A stretch of DNA of 64,000 bases, taken from Phorcus lineatus. Its lineage: Eukaryota; Mollusca; Gastropoda; Trochida; Trochidae. The notes below the pieces were generated by a model, which searched no databases, was not told where the DNA came from, and saw nothing but the letters and a program-made list of their open reading frames with translations. The stretch spans positions 34,594,054 through 34,658,053 of the forward strand of contig OV121094.1 of assembly GCA_921293015.1 (NCBI GenBank). Reading direction: 5' to 3'. Positions 14,816 to 27,600 of the stretch are shown here, piece after piece. Each line of letters opens with the position of its first letter. Position 1 is the stretch's first letter. Position numbers and translations under genes: made by a program.

Positions 14816-15020
14816 CAAAGAAGGAAGAGGATTGTAAAGTGAAGTATATTGCCAAACTTTTTGATTGGATAATTACTGCATGGTTATAATAGCTGAATAC
14901 CTCTAGGAGAATTATGCTCGTGTTGACATATGTAGATTATTAACTTGTGACATATACATCTAAAGGTATAATTTTACATATTATTGTAAATTATTTGAAT
15001 GGCTTTTATAGTGTTAAAAG

Positions 15021-15205
15021 AAAGATTTTCTGGATAACATATTTGTAATGAAATGTAAGATGTTTCGCTTACTCCTTCATCAGGTTGAGAGTAAGGTATA
15101 TATCCCATTTTGTTATTCCCTACACTCCAGCCGATGAAGGGAAAAACATGTTTTCCGAAATATCATGCGATGTCACAATAAAATCTTTCTATTCAGCATG
15201 ACATG
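15021..15205. repeat. inverted pair of CYGATGAAGG...CGAAA motif repeats
   Basis: Plus-strand half: CCGATGAAGGGAAAAACATG, TTTTCCGAAATATC, then AATAAAATCTTTCT. Minus-strand half: CTGATGAAGGAGTAAGCGAA, ACATC, then CAGAAAATCTTTCT. The two copies point outward from ~15110 and both end in the same AAATCTTTCT. A third, single copy is at 46740-46840. It resembles the tail motif of several animal retroelements. Confidence 0.6.
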
Positions 15206-15899
15206 CTTTTCTTTTAAGTATTTTGATTTCAACATAATAACAACTAGGAAGAGTAAAAGGGCTGCTTAATTTTCAAAATTGATATTGCATATGACTTTTA
15301 AGATCTTCTGCCTCGAATTGCAAACGAAACTATTTTCGTGGTCGTAATTTGAAATCTGAAACCAAAGTGTAAAAGGTGAAAATGAAAAGCTTCTTCCTTA
15401 AACATTTTCGCTGACATGCATCTGGACTGACAACCGATTATTATACATGTTTATTAGATTACTATAAAGCCTTGTTTCAATTTACACTTAAAATAGAAGT
15501 GACGATTGTGTTTGAATTACAAATAGAAATTGATCAAATTATGTCGAAGTTCTTTATTTACTCGTTTACTGCTCAGTCGATGTCATGTCTCTTGCTATAA
15601 TCAACAAATGTCATATTTGCAAGTATCACATGTCTACTTCATGTCAACATATTTTTTATTATCAATGTACAAGAGGTGATGATTATTTAACGAGAATTAC
15701 ACATTTCCTTATTTCAATCATGAAAGAATCATTTCCCACAAAATATCTATTGTCATTTTGGCCAACATCATGCCTTCAAGATGCTACATGGACGCTAATC
15801 TCAACCGCTGGCATAATTATGCAAGGTTTATATCTACCAGAAGATATAAATGTGTCGCGCTTCTCATAAAATTCAGGTGAATTGCTACAAAAATTGATT

Positions 15900-16330
15900 G
15901 ACTTAATAGGACATGAAGCTCAGCGGTGCCTTATATGCGGAGAGTAGGGGTGCTATGATCGCTCCTTGTCGAGTCCCATAATTGTAGGCCTGTTGTCACC
16001 AACGGCTTGCTTGGTTCCGCACGACTTGTCTCAACGGAATCTCATCAGCGAAGGACGGCCCTGATGCTTCTACAGGTCAATCCAACACAATTTAACTCAT
16101 CTCCCTCCCACCAGGGGGCGCTGGCAAGGTGAGAAAGGACGATAATAAATCACCGCCATCTTATATCGCAGCCATGCGAGGCGATTTAGATCAAAGTTGT
16201 AAGTCTATCCTTGGGATTTGGCAGATTTGAGAGGAATATGGCCGCTAATACCCTCTTGTTTGACTCCTCAGAAGCTTAGATTGCTTCTTTCGACGAGGCA
16301 ATGGCTTGCTCAGTGGACCCGAGTTGTCTC
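15900..16330. promoter_or_regulatory. candidate regulatory/insulator block with CTCF and YY1 motifs
   Basis: CCACCAGGGGGCGCTGGCA at 16108-16126 matches the CTCF core consensus. CCGCCATCTT at 16153-16162 is a perfect YY1 core. The surrounding 400 bp are non-repetitive and GC-richer than the flanks, with no coding frame. CTCF and YY1 are conserved across bilaterians, so a boundary or promoter-type element is plausible; it is inference from motifs. Confidence 0.45.
16108..16126 (+). promoter_or_regulatory. CTCF-type binding motif
   Basis: CCACCAGGGGGCGCTGGCA contains the full CCAS(Y)AGRGGGCRC core with no mismatch. Confidence 0.6.
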
Positions 16331-17088
16331 CCCATGTGGTCTTCTTGGAGGCCTTTAATGTGTTTTCATTCCTCCCGTCTTATCCAGTTTCGGTGTACCT
16401 TAATTCAAAGTCAGATAATGACAATATCAGCCACATCAAAATGCGATTTATTTTGATCTGCCAGATTGACGAACATTGTGGACAAATTGTCCGATTATAA
16501 ATTCTCTTCTTTTTGCCGGTCCCACAATGCTGTTAAAACATTTGCAATTTGAAATATGAGAGATGTTACCACCATAAAATTCAACGCGTATTCATATTAA
16601 TGAGCGGAAAAGCGGGGTGTGTTTTTGTTATGTTTGTCCAAGTTTCAAGTCTGACATCAAAGAAAATTTCATTATTTCGTCATTTTTCAAACGATATTTT
16701 GAAAGCGTTCTGTCTAAAGAGTTGTTTTCGCAAAATATAACCGTTAAGAAAGGGTATCAAGTTTACTAACTCCATTAATAAGCGCGTCGCTCTGAATTAA
16801 AAGCAAAAAAACCTTCAAAAGACTGTGATATTGTATATTTTATCTTTACATTGTATTTACTGCTAGACGTTGTGTATAAATTGAATTAAGGCTTGGCAAA
16901 GACATTTGTCTTCTAGTTGGAGTGTTTACATACTTGTCAGGCCGTGTGTGTAGGTGGGTCGAGTGTATCAACACCTGTTTAGTTTCAAGAATGATATATT
17001 CGCGCTCTACATTGAGAGGAGTCACCAAAGTGTTAAAGTCCCATCTTCTCGCTCCTGAATAATCAACGTCATCAATATTACAAATGCT
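16331..17088. other. no gene seen
   Basis: Only short frames without motifs. Confidence 0.6.
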
Positions 17089-17430
17089 TTAAGTGACACA
17101 GAGTATATTATAAATTTGTATGTGGCTCAAATGAGAGCCAGAATACCATATGACCTGAGTTAATTTCAAATCTCCTTTTTAAAGTTACATCTTTGTCTCG
17201 AAAATGCCAAAATTATGATATTTTCTTGTTTTTAACTGTAATCGAAAAACGGCTATATAAATGTTAAGAAGTCGAAAATGTTCGTCCCTTATAGACGCTT
17301 ATTAGTTAAAAGACCTAATTAGCACTGCCAATCTATATGTTTTAATTTAGATTTTAATTTTTAAAAACAACCACTTCTTCAAAACAAATAACACTATTTC
17401 ACCCTAACAACATTCTCTGTGTCTCATTAA
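17089..17430. mobile_element. TTAA-flanked MITE, copy 1
   Basis: Left end TTAAGTGACACAGAGTAT, right end ATTCTCTGTGTCTCATTAA. These are inverted and both bounded by TTAA. The interior shares CAAATCTCC, AAAATGCCAAAATTATGATA and AAAACGGCTATATAAATGTT with the other copies. It has an internal deletion relative to the ~477-bp form and no coding capacity. Confidence 0.8.
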
Positions 17431-18084
17431 CAAAACTTTGTTTCATTACTTTCAAATTTAGTTCAAATATCATTTAAAATGGTGTTCGACTTATCAAGCC
17501 TTATTCATCGACACGTTACGATTTGTTTAGAAGATGAAGCAAAAAGATACTTCTATCACATATTTTAAGATGATATACACAGTACTACAGGAAAACATTT
17601 GGATTTATGCAACACTGGGGTAAAAAATGTCCAAATCTTTCGCTTTAATATGTAGTGAAACTGACCACTTCACTTCAGATGTGTTGACTAAGCTAAAATT
17701 TCGAAAAAATGAGGTTTTAACATAGCAATTTTTACACAGTGAAACACAGTCGAATTTTGCAGTTGTATACCACCTCATATAAGGGAGTTCATGTAAATTG
17801 ATACTTTCAATCGATTAGATTTTCCTTGATTTTTAAATCTGAAAAACCTTTCATCTTATATTACCTTCTTCAAATGAATGATAGTTTGAAATACCATTGC
17901 ATAATATTTCGTTGGAATGCGTTTTGTTGGATTTTGTATTCTTGTAAAATAGGCATCTTTTAATATCAATAACTCAGAACATTTGTATTTTATACCTACA
18001 GGTGACATAAAATGAGAAATCTGTATAAATATCATAAATAATCTAATATTGTTCTCTATCTATCAATTCCTCGTAAATTTTTAA

Positions 18085-19620
18085 ACAGTTCATATTTATT
18101 GATTGGTAGAAAAGAAATGCTCTGCTAATTGTATTGGTTTACACATAACTATACGAATACCTTTTGGTAGTTTTGGACCCTTCATGATTAAATGGATAAA
18201 GATACTAATGCAAAATGCATCTTCATATGTAATTCAAAATGGTCATCTTTCATCTTTCTTTTCTAATAAGCGAGGCTGTAGACAAGGAGACCCAATATCC
18301 CCATATTAGTTTATTTTTATGGCTGAAATTCTTGGAAATATGAAAAGATACAATAAAAAATATCAAAGGCATTAAACTCAATAATGAAGAATATAAGATG
18401 TGGGACAATATACTCAATTATATTTAGACGGATCTGAAAGAAGTCTTAAATTTAAAGTCTTATTTTTTAGGTCAGGTTTAAAGATCAACATCGAAAAATC
18501 CAAAGCCATTTGGATTGGTTCAATGACTCGAAGAAGAGTGATACTATGTTCGAAAAGTAACTTTTGGTATGATGGTAACTTCAACATCTTCGGTATATAT
18601 CTCAATCCTGATTTAAACATCTGTGCATAATCAATACTAGAAAAAGATTAGAAATAATAAAAAGACTTCTTGCTGGATGGAAAAAGCCACAACTTACTTT
18701 ACAAGGTAAAATTGCATTTCTAAAAACTTTATCATTATCAACTTTAGTCCATATTTTTCTGTATTGCCATCACCTCCAAAAGAATTTCTTGACCATTTGA
18801 ATGATATTGTATACAACTTACTGTGGGATGGATAAAATAGAAAAGGACAACTATTTGTAGAAAATATGAAGAAGGTGGAGTAAGAATGATAGATGTCAGA
18901 TCCCTCATAAACTCACTCAAACAATCTTTCTTAAGGAGGTATATTTAAAAAAAAACTCAACTAACAATCCAAGTTTATTCCCTTTTAATAAGATATTTCA
19001 TCTGGGGGCAAATATAGAAAGGCACATATCCATGGATAACCCTTTTTGGAACGAAATATTAACTTTATTGGGTAAATACTATCAACAACAGAATGTTATA
19101 AACACGTCTCGGGCAGAAGAAATATTAGCTGAACCCCTATGGTTAAATCATCAGTTCAGACACAGCAATTTCTTAATTGAAAGCTGGTTCAAAAGATTCC
19201 ATGAATGTTGTTTTCAGAAAATACAGAAATTGTACTAAAGATGTAAAACTTTTAGATTTTCAGTATAGATTAATTAATAGAGCAATTTACACTAGAAAAG
19301 AATTAATGAAAATGAAAATAATTGATACAAATATTTGCTCTTTTTGCGAAGCAGAACCGGAATGTCTGCAGCAAGTTTGTGTATGAATTCTGGAGAAAAG
19401 TTGAAAATTTTATAAATCTGCGTATTACACATCTGAATATTGCCATCTCTGACTTAGATATTTTATTCTGTAACAGTTCTGCCAGCCTTCTGGTATCTCA
19501 CATCATACTAATTGCTAAACAATATATACATATCTCAAGCATGTCTTATAAGCGTTGTCAAGGATGTTTCTAATAAAAAGATTTGAAAAAAACCTCAAAC
19601 TAATCGAATACCTATAAATA
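18085..19620 (+). mobile_element. degenerate Tx1/L1-like LINE fragment (RT to zinc knuckle)
   Basis: Broken pieces of the same kind of ORF2 as at 41-46 kb. GPFMIKWIKILMQNASSY and NKRGCRQGDPISPY lie at ~18175-18306. YLDGSE and SGLKINIEKSKAIWIGS follow at ~18420-18520. LDFQYRLINRAIYTRKEL and ICSFCEAEPE (knuckle) lie at ~19250-19365, and EFWRKVENFINL at ~19385. There are many stops and frame changes and large parts are missing, so it is an old insertion. The exact ends were not found; no poly-A tail was seen. Confidence 0.8.
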
Positions 19621-19622
19621 AA

Positions 19623-19742
19623 ATGGTGCGTGATGAGATCCCACCTTCCAACTCGTATGCAGAAACTGTTTACGACATCTTTGAAACGAACTTTTTTCTT
19701 CAAATGTTGGATGTGGACTACAACAAGATGGACATGTACTAA
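19623..19742 (+). other. 39-codon open frame at the LINE 3' flank
   Basis: MVRDEIPPSNSYAETVYDIF, then ETNFFLQMLDVDYNKMDMY-stop. It follows directly on the degenerate LINE remnant but, unlike it, has no stop. It may be the end of that ORF2 or chance; not recognised. Confidence 0.2.
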
Positions 19743-20759
19743 GATTTACTCTGTGTGTAAACAATTTGGTTACGTAGTGTTAAACCCAAAGATTATCACG
19801 TCGGGTTTTTAAAAAGAAATTTTTATATTATTTCATTTTAGAAAATGATTGACGTGTTAAAACTGTGCGAAACCATCTTTTTAACATTTTAAATGCTGTA
19901 TTAAGTATTCTGCAATAAATTAGCTGAAAATGCAATGAACAGCTTATGAAATTGTGAAACCTACGGTTTATTTTATTTCAACATTTTGGAACGCTATAGC
20001 TGGTTAGACAAGCGGTAACTGTTCTCAATTATCAATTGATAAATGGAATTTAGTCCCAAAAATATCAAAGCTAGGGGTCCTCCATAATGTGACCGTTATT
20101 ATTCCATTTGTCAGATCAATCAGATGAAGTCACATCGTCAATTTAAGATCATTATCAGTTATTTTTGTAGCGGATTTGAAAGTCTTGAGTTTAGCCTCTC
20201 AAAGCAATGTTAAGGAGTTACAACTTTGATAAATTGAACGAATTTATTTCATAATGATAACTGTGTAACGTATATAAAACATCAGGGAATGTATATTTGA
20301 TGTAAATGATCACCTAAACTCAGTGAGTTAATATTGCCAATGAGCAAAAAGTTAAATACAATATACGAGACATGAACTGTAAGAATATACAACTAGATAA
20401 CTATTATCATTTTACAGATGAACGCACAGCTTCAACATTAAAATTATAATTTCACCTGGACACAAGGAGTCCGACGGGGCTCCATACCGTGTCCGTTATT
20501 ATTCCATTTGCCATCACAAAAAGCGAAGCATTAGTCACTCCGCATGCCTAATGATTAATGTGTATATAAAAGATGATCCCTCACAGAAAGTGGTAGATAA
20601 TCTATCCCTGTATACCTGTAAGGTAGACTATGTTTATTCATTAGTAGATCAAATGGATTAAGCCACATGGGCTTGCCGCTTTAAGCGATTTACATTATGT
20701 TCGATATACATGATTACTGTTAACAAACGTTAGCGGACAGTGAATAGTCAGTTCCAACA
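19743..20759. other. no gene seen
   Basis: AT-rich; holds the paired 30-bp motif. Confidence 0.6.
20055..20512. repeat. paired 30-bp motif
   Basis: CTCCATAATGTGACCGTTAT then TATTCCATTTG occurs near 20090, and CTCCATACCGTGTCCGTTAT then TATTCCATTTG near 20480. The surroundings differ. Origin unknown. Confidence 0.6.
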
Positions 20760-21010
20760 TAGGATGAGGACAATACTGCACAGTTGGCCAAAAAGCCGAA
20801 GGCACTCAGGTCAACTTTGAAGCAGGTGGGAGGGTCAAGAATTGACCAGTGTGACGTCATCAAAGACTTGATTAGAAGGTACAAATTGGTACCAAACATG
20901 GAACGAATTGATATGATAACGATAGATGTTAGACTTACCAGGTGGTATGTAGGAGAAAGGATGAAGACTCGAAGTTGCTTTGTCGGCGAATCAAAGAAAT
21001 ATGTTAATCT
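20760..21010. promoter_or_regulatory. candidate regulatory block with a perfect CRE
   Basis: TGACGTCA at 20852-20859 within non-repetitive sequence. A 79-codon plus-strand frame (20784-21023) overlaps; it has no recognised motif and no splice support, so a regulatory reading is preferred but weak. Confidence 0.3.
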
Positions 21011-21699
21011 TAATGATATTTAAAAATAAATTTATCAGTTACGACTTAGATCGACGTGTAACGAGATACATTGTATTTGAGTCTTCATTGTTAATAATAA
21101 TTAAAACGTAGAAATCCTTATTTCCGTCGATTTGTTTTGATATTTTTATCTAATCTAATTTTTTTTTCTATAAATGGGCAGCGTTGTAGTTAAAATTTGT
21201 AAACCGAACGTTGTGTTGAAAATCAAAAGCAAAGGGAAAAACGTAAAACGTGAATACAAATAGTTAAATGCGTTTTCGCATAAGCCATCTAAACCGATTT
21301 CACATACAAAAACATAAATGTGATAATAGGTTAATATTTTGAATTTTTTTCTGACTGTTCGTTGATTTACCTCACTTGAATACAGGTATTCATTGAAAAT
21401 TCAATGGCTGATGTAAAGAATATGTCTGTCAGGTATAATTATAAACTGAATATAGTTCGACGATAGGTACGTCAATCTTCCGGGATTTTTAAAATCAATA
21501 AATCAATGAATAAATCTGATAGCCAAAGATAAACCCAAATTGGTAACATTTTCCAACGTTACATTCTAAAATCAAAACGTCAATTATAAATTCAAACAAA
21601 TATTTCTGAAATGCGTTAATCGTTATATTCAATCAATATGTGAAATTGAAATTGACTAATGAAAACCTACACATGACGTTTCTGTAAGAGAACCCGTAA
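21011..21699. other. no gene seen
   Basis: AT-rich, featureless to the eye. Confidence 0.6.
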
Positions 21700-22240
21700 A
21701 CTTGTCATCAATTTGCTGCAGATAATTACAATTAACGTATTCCAAATTACAAATCATCCGATCGTATTTTCTTGTTATTCCGTTTCCTCTAATGATTTAA
21801 TGGGCATGCATTCCTTGCAAATTCCTATTGGCCCTAATTCTTATTCATCCAAATTTCCCTATGCACAGCAGGCTGAAGATCAATTTACTTGTTGTCTATT
21901 CCTTGCTTATTTCACGTCTATTTCTGCACTGATGGTGCAACAACGCTGTATTCGTGCTCTGCTAGCACACCAAAGCGATGTCGTTATCTCATTAATTACA
22001 CCTATACAAGCAGGCATACAATACTAATCTATTTACAATGTCAATTTCATGGGGAGATAAGTGTTCATTTCATGCCGATTGTTGTCAATTGAAGAGGTGC
22101 GCGGCGTCCTTTCGCCACATGGTGGCACAGCAGGTTACCTTTAATTAACGGACAGGTGATTTGCACAGGTGTGATGTAATACAGTAGATGGGAAACTACG
22201 GAATTTGAAAAGACGAAGGATTTGACCCCGGGAAGAGAAA
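21700..22240. promoter_or_regulatory. candidate cis-regulatory block
   Basis: A 500-bp non-repetitive stretch with ATAATTACAATTAACG, CATTAATTACACC and two CAGGTG E-boxes 13 bp apart (22153-22158, 22166-22171). Small frames here are unsupported. Inference only. Confidence 0.35.
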
Positions 22241-23159
22241 ACATCTCTTTGCCTATGGTAAAACTCCAATGAGAAATTAGATGGCCTTCAGAAAATGCAC
22301 CGACACTTCACTCATACAAGTATATGTATGTTTCAATGAAACGGAAATATTCGTTTAATTGGATAGGTATGCACAATGCTTGAATTTATTCAGTCGTATA
22401 ACTCGACGCACCTGCTTGTAATTATGTAGGTAATTTCGAGTTGAAGCTTGATTTCATCTTGATATAGAAGATGTTTATATTATATGTGATAATCTTTATG
22501 AAGGCTAAACTCAATAAGATTTTAGTCATTAGAGTGAAAATGAAGTATGTTTGAAATATTGACATTTAAAAATTCCAAAATTGGTTCTCGTCTTTAGGTA
22601 CATTGTTTACACTTTGTCGTAATATGCAGGTGGGCGATATACGAAATGATTCATTGGTACCGATGTAAGTTGGATGTGCTCACAGCCGCCTCCCCAGCAA
22701 TTCTCTTTATATCATCCGGAAATATCAAATATTACCCTACTTCACATCATTACATCAGATAATGTACTGTTTAGCGGTGTTTAGTTTCTGAACACAACAA
22801 ATCAACATATTCCACAACAACATTGAGGATATCAATTACGCTGACGTTTAAAGGTTTTTCATGTCCAGTCCTCGGTCCGATTTGTTTGTATATGAGGTGA
22901 ATTTATATATATTATCTACTTAAAATCATAACAATTTCAATAGATTTTTTTCAATGGTTTTCCACAAACCATTTCTTAAAAAATTCGCATCAAATCAATT
23001 GTCTTGAACATTATTTGCAAAATCGCAGTTTAGTCATAAATGATTGATTATATATAATCCACCTTTCATCAGTGTAGATCACAGTAAATCTAATAACGAC
23101 TTTGAAATGATCTCGTTTGATACAATTTTCCTACAAGTCGCTCTGTTTGTGTATATGTT
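22241..23159. other. no gene seen
   Basis: AT-rich, no repeats recognised. Confidence 0.6.
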
Positions 23160-23290
23160 TACAAAACAGAAGAAGAGTATAATAAGAAATATACTTTGTT
23201 AATGTGTCACAAGTTGTTTTACATCACCTTACATATCAACAGACTTGTTAAAGAAACAACATCCGGCCGAACGGCCTATGAGACACAAAT
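23160..23290 (-). mobile_element. LINE 3' tail fragment (GTGTCTCATAGGCC family)
   Basis: Minus strand: GTGTCTCATAGGCCGTTCGGCC, a hairpin (GGCCG/CGGCC at 23265-23276), then CTTGTGACACATTAACAAAG and a CTTCTTCT-like end. It is the same 3' tail as the copies at 24.5, 36.7 and 49.27 kb. Confidence 0.7.
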
Positions 23291-23509
23291 GGACATATAA
23301 ATACATTATAATATTAAAATATATTTTTTATAATATAAAACAAAGTGATTAAAATAACTTATGGTGGAATGGTTACTTTTCGTCTCTTTATCATTGAGTT
23401 TATGAGTGCAGAGAGGGGCATAAAAATAACACTTCTTTTGCTCTTACTGAACGCGAAACAATCCACTGCTTGAAGATATTACCCCTACTATGTTGTTTAT
23501 GAGGTTTCT

Positions 23510-24080
23510 ATTGATTGAAGTCATCTCCAAAAAATTCCGAATTCGACCAGTTTAAAAAGGAAAAAGATATCGCCCGAGACATCGGGCTGTCCTGTGTTCG
23601 GGAATCCCAAAATATTCCTAGTATCAACGTTTTAAAAAGTCGTTTCGAAATAACACCAATTGAAAATTTCAAACAATAGTGGTATTCCAATCCTCAAAGT
23701 TCGTCTAAAGGAGAATTTTATCATTTATATAAAACTTCACTCACTTTTGAGCCTTATCTTCTATATCTCTCATCAAGATATGGTATTTGGTTACAAAATT
23801 AATAACACCTGATCACAGATTTCCTATGAAATGGGGAGATGGCTTAATATTACATGTTAAATTTGTAAACAAAATGTTGTCTGTGATGAGTATCATATAC
23901 CGTTATCGTTCACATATCTTGAAGATGAACAAAATAAACTATTTCCCTCCCACTTTTAATAGCCACAAATGGACACATTTATTTAATTGATGAAATCTGA
24001 TTATATCCCACTGTCTTTTTTTTAAATTATCAGCGTTATCAGTCTGTTCTAATTAACTAAATGAATGACCGTATGGTCAA
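23510..24080 (+). mobile_element. non-LTR retrotransposon fragment, ORF2 C-terminus (degenerate)
   Basis: Scattered in-frame remnants resemble the C-terminal end of mollusc non-LTR ORF2 proteins. These are GEFYHLYKTSLTFEPYLLYL (~23711-23770), a frame reading EMGRWLNI (~23825-23850), then a Cys-rich ICKQNVVCDEYHI (~23862-23900). Frames change repeatedly. The ICK-CDEYH string matches the knuckle of the 36.3 kb fragment (RICKFCNN, EDEVHFL). It is an old copy and the family name is uncertain (CR1/L2/Jockey-like). Confidence 0.55.
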
Positions 24081-24396
24081 TATATAATTTTATATGACAT
24101 ATAAGAATGTATTCTGGTCTGTGCTGCAGAGGTTTACATGACTTGGGTATAAAACTGTTTATTCTCTTCACAAGAAACAATCTGTCGCATCTTTATCCTG
24201 ACGTTTAAAGCTATTTATATTTGAATTCTTGACCAAGTATGTTATTAATGATAAGGTCTGGTAATATTATGATTCAGTTTCTTACTCAAAAGTAAAAAAA
24301 ATATAACGATAACGGTTTTAGATCCCATTAAAGTTTATGTAAAACTAACCCCATTTTTAAAAAAACAAACAACTTTGGTTTAGGTTCTTTTCGTTA

Positions 24397-24450
24397 TTGA
24401 GTATAACAATTGAGTAGAACAATTGAGTAGAACAATTGAGTAGAACAATT
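24397..24450. repeat. 13-bp tandem repeat
   Basis: AACAATTGAGTAG is repeated about four times, ending at AACAATTTTT. It lies 45 bp from a LINE 3' tail. Confidence 0.9.
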
Positions 24451-24492
24451 TTTAACCAGTCAGTTTAAAGCAGTTGGAGTACAACATTTTGA

Positions 24493-24640
24493 TAGACAGA
24501 CGGATAGACAGAAATAGTTTATTAAAGTGTCACAGGTTAAACATATACATATATATATATATATAAATATGGTAAAAAAGTACTTCAGTATGTTTAGCAA
24601 CCAGCCATTATTGGCCTTTGAGACATTATATAAAACAATA
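24493..24640 (-). mobile_element. LINE 3' tail fragment (GTGTCTCATAGGCC family)
   Basis: Minus strand: ATGTCTCAAAGGCCAATAATGGCTGG (hairpin near 24603-24616), an AT-repeat, CTGTGACACTTTAATAAAC, and an end in a GTCTGTCTATC-type simple repeat. Orientation and order match the other tails of this family. Confidence 0.7.
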
Positions 24641-27600
24641 AAACATAATTACAACATACGCATTTATAGATAAATGTTAAAAAGCATATATACTAGCATT
24701 AAAATGAAATATTATGAAATAAAGAATAAAATGTAAAAAAGAATTTTAGGTAAAAGACTGATAACGTTGAAGCTGATGACATGTTCTTGACGCGAAACAG
24801 ATGTGTCAACGGTCAGGTAGCATACTTCCGGTCAATTTATTGACACTTTGCACGTGCAGAATCCCGCAGCGACTTCAAGCGACATCGTGTTTACATATGT
24901 CTTGAAATGTTAAATTAAATCAAATGAATTTATTCAATAGATATCTCTTCGAAGGAAAAGAACAATAAGAAAGGACAAAAATATTGATGAAATTGATAAT
25001 AAAAAGTAATTATTTTTACTTTCTGTGTCTGCAGCAAAACCTTTATATTATTTGAGAATACAGTGACTATTCATTGTCTAGTTCAACGTAACTTTTGCCC
25101 ACATGCGATGTTTTGAAAAAAACAATAACTTACATCAAAATTAACAAGCTTCATCCTTCTATGAACAAGTGTTCTTTTATACATCTCCTCAAACAACTCT
25201 ATATCTGACATATGTTATAACATTTGATGATGTGTAATTAATTTAATGATAAAAAAGTCAAAGTTAGATTTAATATCTACAATTCGAAGATACATTATGT
25301 CTATATCAAACATGTGAATATATATATGAAAGATATGAATTGGTAATTTCGATAGATATGAAGTCGACGACATCAATTTGAAGGAATTCAATGTTTAAGT
25401 TGAGTAATCAAAAAATTCAAAACAATGACAGGATTAGCAAATCGGATTTTTTTCACTTTAATTTATGTATTTACATTTGTGTATGTATGCATTTATATAA
25501 CTGAGATGTCTACACAAGTATTTTGTTGATCAAAACATTTTAAGAAAAAGAACGTTCCGTGAAAATAGGTTTAAAATATTATTCGAAATAGTTTCAATTG
25601 TATCATTGGGATTTAAGCGTTTAAGTATTATAAACTTTATAAATGATAACATAGTTAAGTCTACTGTACAAAATGAAAAAAAGAAAATAAAAGGTCTACT
25701 GTACAAACAATAACTTCCGTTCAACCAACGTCGTCGGTAAACAAGATTACAATTTACACCTGCACGTCGTAAAATTAAAGTTAATTCAAACATTTAAGTA
25801 TCAAAAACAACATTTCTCAAAAATTGGTTTGTCTACTGTACAAACAAAAACTATCGTAGTTCAAAATTTGTCGGAAAACATAAAATAATTTACACCTGCA
25901 CGTGACAAAAGACCATCTTGGTTGCCTCACTGAAGAGTTCCAACAGAGGAACCGTTACCATATTTGTCTCTGTGATCAAAGCGTTCCTCAAAGGGCGATA
26001 ATTAGTTCTATCACGTACTTGTTCTACGAGCATGAATCACAGTTAGGTACCAGATCGTAACTCATCTGGAACTGGTCACGGATTTCGGACATAACTGTTA
26101 ATTTCACGTGAATAAATGTTTGTAACAGATTTGTAAATTGTTTGCCATGTGATTAACTGTGTCCTAGCCTTCAGATCAAAGCGGTGAAAGATGCTCGAAT
26201 TGCGGAATCTCAAACGTCTTAATTTCAAGGATTTTTGAAAATAAGTTTTTGAAGAATTTGTTTTTGGTAAATGCCGTGTGTGCATATTTGTTTTTACCTT
26301 TATGATTTTCGGTTCCATCTTCTGGTAATATTTGTCTAACTTATAACACCCTTGACGTTACACTGGAAATGTGAAAATGAATTCAAAATGACATTGATCT
26401 TAAAGAAATATTGATTTAAAAAACTGTTGTTCAGATGTTCTTATGCGAGTCATAGAGAAGGACATTCTGAAAAAACAATTTTCCGCTTTTTTAAGACCTA
26501 TAACTGATATCTTATTATATTCTTATTATATGAAATTGAGTGAAGAATCTACTTTGTATTATATGGTATGATAAAAAGTATTATAAACTCGTCATGCTTT
26601 TAATTGGAATTATGTCATGTTGTATTCAAATGTATTCAAATCATAAACAAAGGTTATTCAGGAAACCGCTTATGGCTGAAATATTGCCCAAGCAGCTTTA
26701 AACAATAATAATATTCAGGAAAACTAATGTGCATATTCTAGTTAGGCATATTAGTAATATAACACTTTGTTTTTATATTCAAGTTCAATCCGCGAAATAA
26801 CTAAATCATTGGTATGATTAAAAAATAATGATGAATAAAAAAGTTTCTTTTAGTTATCTCATCATAAATCATAAAGAAGATATCAAGACCTAGATTTCGA
26901 AGGTCTCTTAGTGCGAAGAGAGTCACAAGCCAATATAATTGCACGGTACCTAAGACGATTTAAATGCTAAGAAAGCTTCGAAATTCTTTCTAAAACAAAA
27001 ACTATTTGTCATTTATAACGGTACATAAAGATTTCCAAAGATCATTGTTATTCTAAATATGTAACATTTGATGATTTTGTGATTTTAAAGCATTTAAAAC
27101 AGAGGAAATTGTAAAAAGGGCATTCTGCCAATATTTATTACAAACGAATTACGCTTGAATGAATTGAAGATATTAGATATGTAGTTAAAGTTCAAAATGA
27201 AAACGTTGTTATACCTCTCACAAGTCGTTAGGTTTGTAACCTTATCATTATAACGCTGAAGAGGAAGAACCTGCATGTTACAGTTACATTGGGTTATTTT
27301 CGTTGAAGAATACTTGCCTAAATCTTTCTTCTTTCCTTCAATTATGATCATTTAAAGTGTTGGAGTCACATATGCAAAATTTTATTAATGGTGTCATTTC
27401 ATAGAGAAGTACTAACTGTCTCAAAAAATATTACGTTAATGCTTATCGGTTAAGTAGCGTGGCAATATGTGTATAATTTCAATTCGGATCGAAACCCACC
27501 AATGACGCTGTACAAATAGTAAACTTGATTTTGGAGACTTAGATTTAACACGTGAATAAAATATATTCTTCTTCTATTCTTCTTCCTCTAAAGCAGGATG

